Below are positions 6,035-6,922 of a DNA stretch of 6,922 nt, in pieces. Each line of letters starts with the position of its first letter. Positions within the stretch are counted from its first letter, which is position 1. Source of the DNA: CAXGUU01 sp964012875 (GTDB lineage: Bacteria; Pseudomonadota; Gammaproteobacteria; Ga0077536); contig CAXGUU010000177.1 of assembly GCA_964012875.1 (NCBI GenBank), positions 1 to 6,922 of the forward strand, in the 5' to 3' direction. A program made the translations under genes and the position numbers. The notes under the pieces are model-generated. The model was not told the origin of the DNA and made no database searches. It saw only the letters and a program-made list of their open reading frames with translations.

Positions 6035-6922
6035 ATGTTGCGTTTTATTTTCTACGCATTGCTGTCACTGGCCATTGCCGGCCTTGTCGCCGCAGGCCTG
6101 CTACTCGGCTACATCGTTCCGCAGCTACCGCCGGTGGAGACGCTGCGGGAAGTTCAGCTGCAAACGCCGCTGCGCGTTTACACCAGCGACCACAAACTTA
6201 TAGCTGAATTTGGCGAGAAACGCCGTTTACCGGTCGCCATACAAGACGTGCCTGAATTGATGAAGCAGGCTTTTATTGCGGCCGAGGACGATCGCTTTTA
6301 TTCGCACCCCGGGGTGGATTGGGTGGCAATTACCCGGGCCGCTATCGAACTTATCCAGTCGGGGGAAAAAAGGCAGGGAGGGAGTACGATTACCATGCAG
6401 GTCGCGCGCAACTTTTTTCTCTCGCCCGAAAAAACCTACGAGCGCAAACTGAAAGAGGTCGTGCTGGCGATGATCATCGAGCGCGAGTTGAGTAAAGACG
6501 AGATACTCGAGCTTTATCTCAACAAGATCTTCCTGGGACATCGGTCCTACGGCGTCGGTGCTGCCGCACAGGTGTATTACGGTAAGACGATCGGGCAACT
6601 GACCCTGCCGGAGATCGCAACGATCGCAGGGCTGCCCAAGGCGCCTTCCCGGACCAATCCCATCTCGAACGCCGAAGGCGCGCGCGACCGGCGTGCCTAT
6701 GTGCTCGGCCGGATGTTGGCGCTGGGTGTTATCAGTGAGACGGAGCACGACGACGCAAACGCAACGGAAGTCCAGGCGGAGTGGCACGGCCAGGCTGTAG
6801 AAAGTTACGCGCCTCATCTCGCGGAAATGGTGAGGGACTTCATGCTGAGTAACTACGGCGACGACGCCTACACAGCCGGAATGAAAGTGATGACGACGGT
6901 CGATTCACAGTTGCAACAGGCT
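6035..6922 (+). CDS. ponA (mrcA): Penicillin-binding protein 1A, N-terminal part (cut by window edge)
   Basis: PBP1a is a bifunctional inner-membrane enzyme that polymerises lipid II into glycan strands and cross-links them. The frame is open from the ATG at 6035 to the window edge: 296 codons of a protein usually near 800-850. It holds a transmembrane anchor (about 4-27) and the whole glycosyltransferase (GT51) domain (about 45-225). Motifs: AAEDDRFYSHPGVD (82-95) with catalytic E84; QGGSTITMQVARNFF (114-128); RKLKE (137-141); ERELSKDEILELYLNKI (149-165); and YGVGAAAQVYYGK (172-184). The residues after about 255 enter the region before the transpeptidase domain; its SxxK motif is beyond the edge. 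An in-frame TAG directly precedes the ATG, so no longer start is possible. No Shine-Dalgarno sequence is seen in the 20 bases upstream. Confidence 0.95.
   Translation, partial: MLRFIFYALLSLAIAGLVAAGLLLGYIVPQLPPVETLREVQLQTPLRVYTSDHKLIAEFGEKRRLPVAIQDVPELMKQAFIAAEDDRFYSHPGVDWVAITRAAIELIQSGEKRQGGSTITMQVARNFFLSPEKTYERKLKEVVLAMIIERELSKDEILELYLNKIFLGHRSYGVGAAAQVYYGKTIGQLTLPEIATIAGLPKAPSRTNPISNAEGARDRRAYVLGRMLALGVISETEHDDANATEVQAEWHGQAVESYAPHLAEMVRDFMLSNYGDDAYTAGMKVMTTVDSQLQQA

Noticed and set aside
6227..6817. 196-codon open frame on the minus strand opposite ponA
   Set aside because: The plus strand carries an unambiguous PBP1a glycosyltransferase domain here. The antisense product has no recognisable features.
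1..6922. An undescribed system, mobile element, CRISPR array or RNA gene
   Set aside because: Nearly every base is accounted for by seven well-known genes in a well-known order. The gaps are short, and no repeats, tRNA-like folds, transposase fragments or attachment sites were seen.

Overview
The window is chromosomal DNA that looks like a gammaproteobacterium. It carries the conserved type IV pilus assembly operon pilMNOPQ followed by the shikimate-pathway genes aroK and aroB, all on the minus strand. The peptidoglycan synthase gene for PBP1a (ponA/mrcA) is transcribed divergently on the plus strand. This order is well known from Pseudomonas and many other Gammaproteobacteria. The genus cannot be named from the sequence alone. 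There are no mobile elements, RNA genes, CRISPR arrays or signs of recent transfer.

Layout, left to right: 1-255, the 5' end of aroB (cut by the window edge); 249-764, aroK, overlapping aroB by 7 bases; 765-874, a short gap with a possible stem-loop; 875-3010, pilQ; 3029-3595, pilP; 3616-4200, pilO; 4200-4778, pilN; 4778-5842, pilM; 5843-6034, an AT-rich divergent promoter region (25% G+C by hand count over 5851-6010); 6035 to the right edge, the first 296 codons of ponA. On the minus strand transcription runs pilM > pilN > pilO > pilP > pilQ > aroK > aroB.

How the genes work together: cytoplasmic, actin-like PilM docks on the N-terminal tail of PilN. PilN and PilO are similar single-pass inner-membrane proteins that pair through coiled coils and periplasmic domains. 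The lipoprotein PilP binds PilN/PilO and reaches across the periplasm to PilQ, the outer-membrane secretin through which the pilus passes. AroK and AroB are cytoplasmic enzymes of chorismate synthesis with no mechanistic link to pili. PBP1a builds the peptidoglycan that the pilus machine must cross.

All seven coding regions are intact and of normal family length where complete. The start codons of pilM and pilP are better placed internally than at the first possible codon. I found no undescribed system. The items worth a second look are regulatory: the divergent intergenic region, the unusual ponA translation start, the pilQ-aroK stem-loop, and stop/start junctions in which ribosome-binding sites lie inside the upstream coding sequence.
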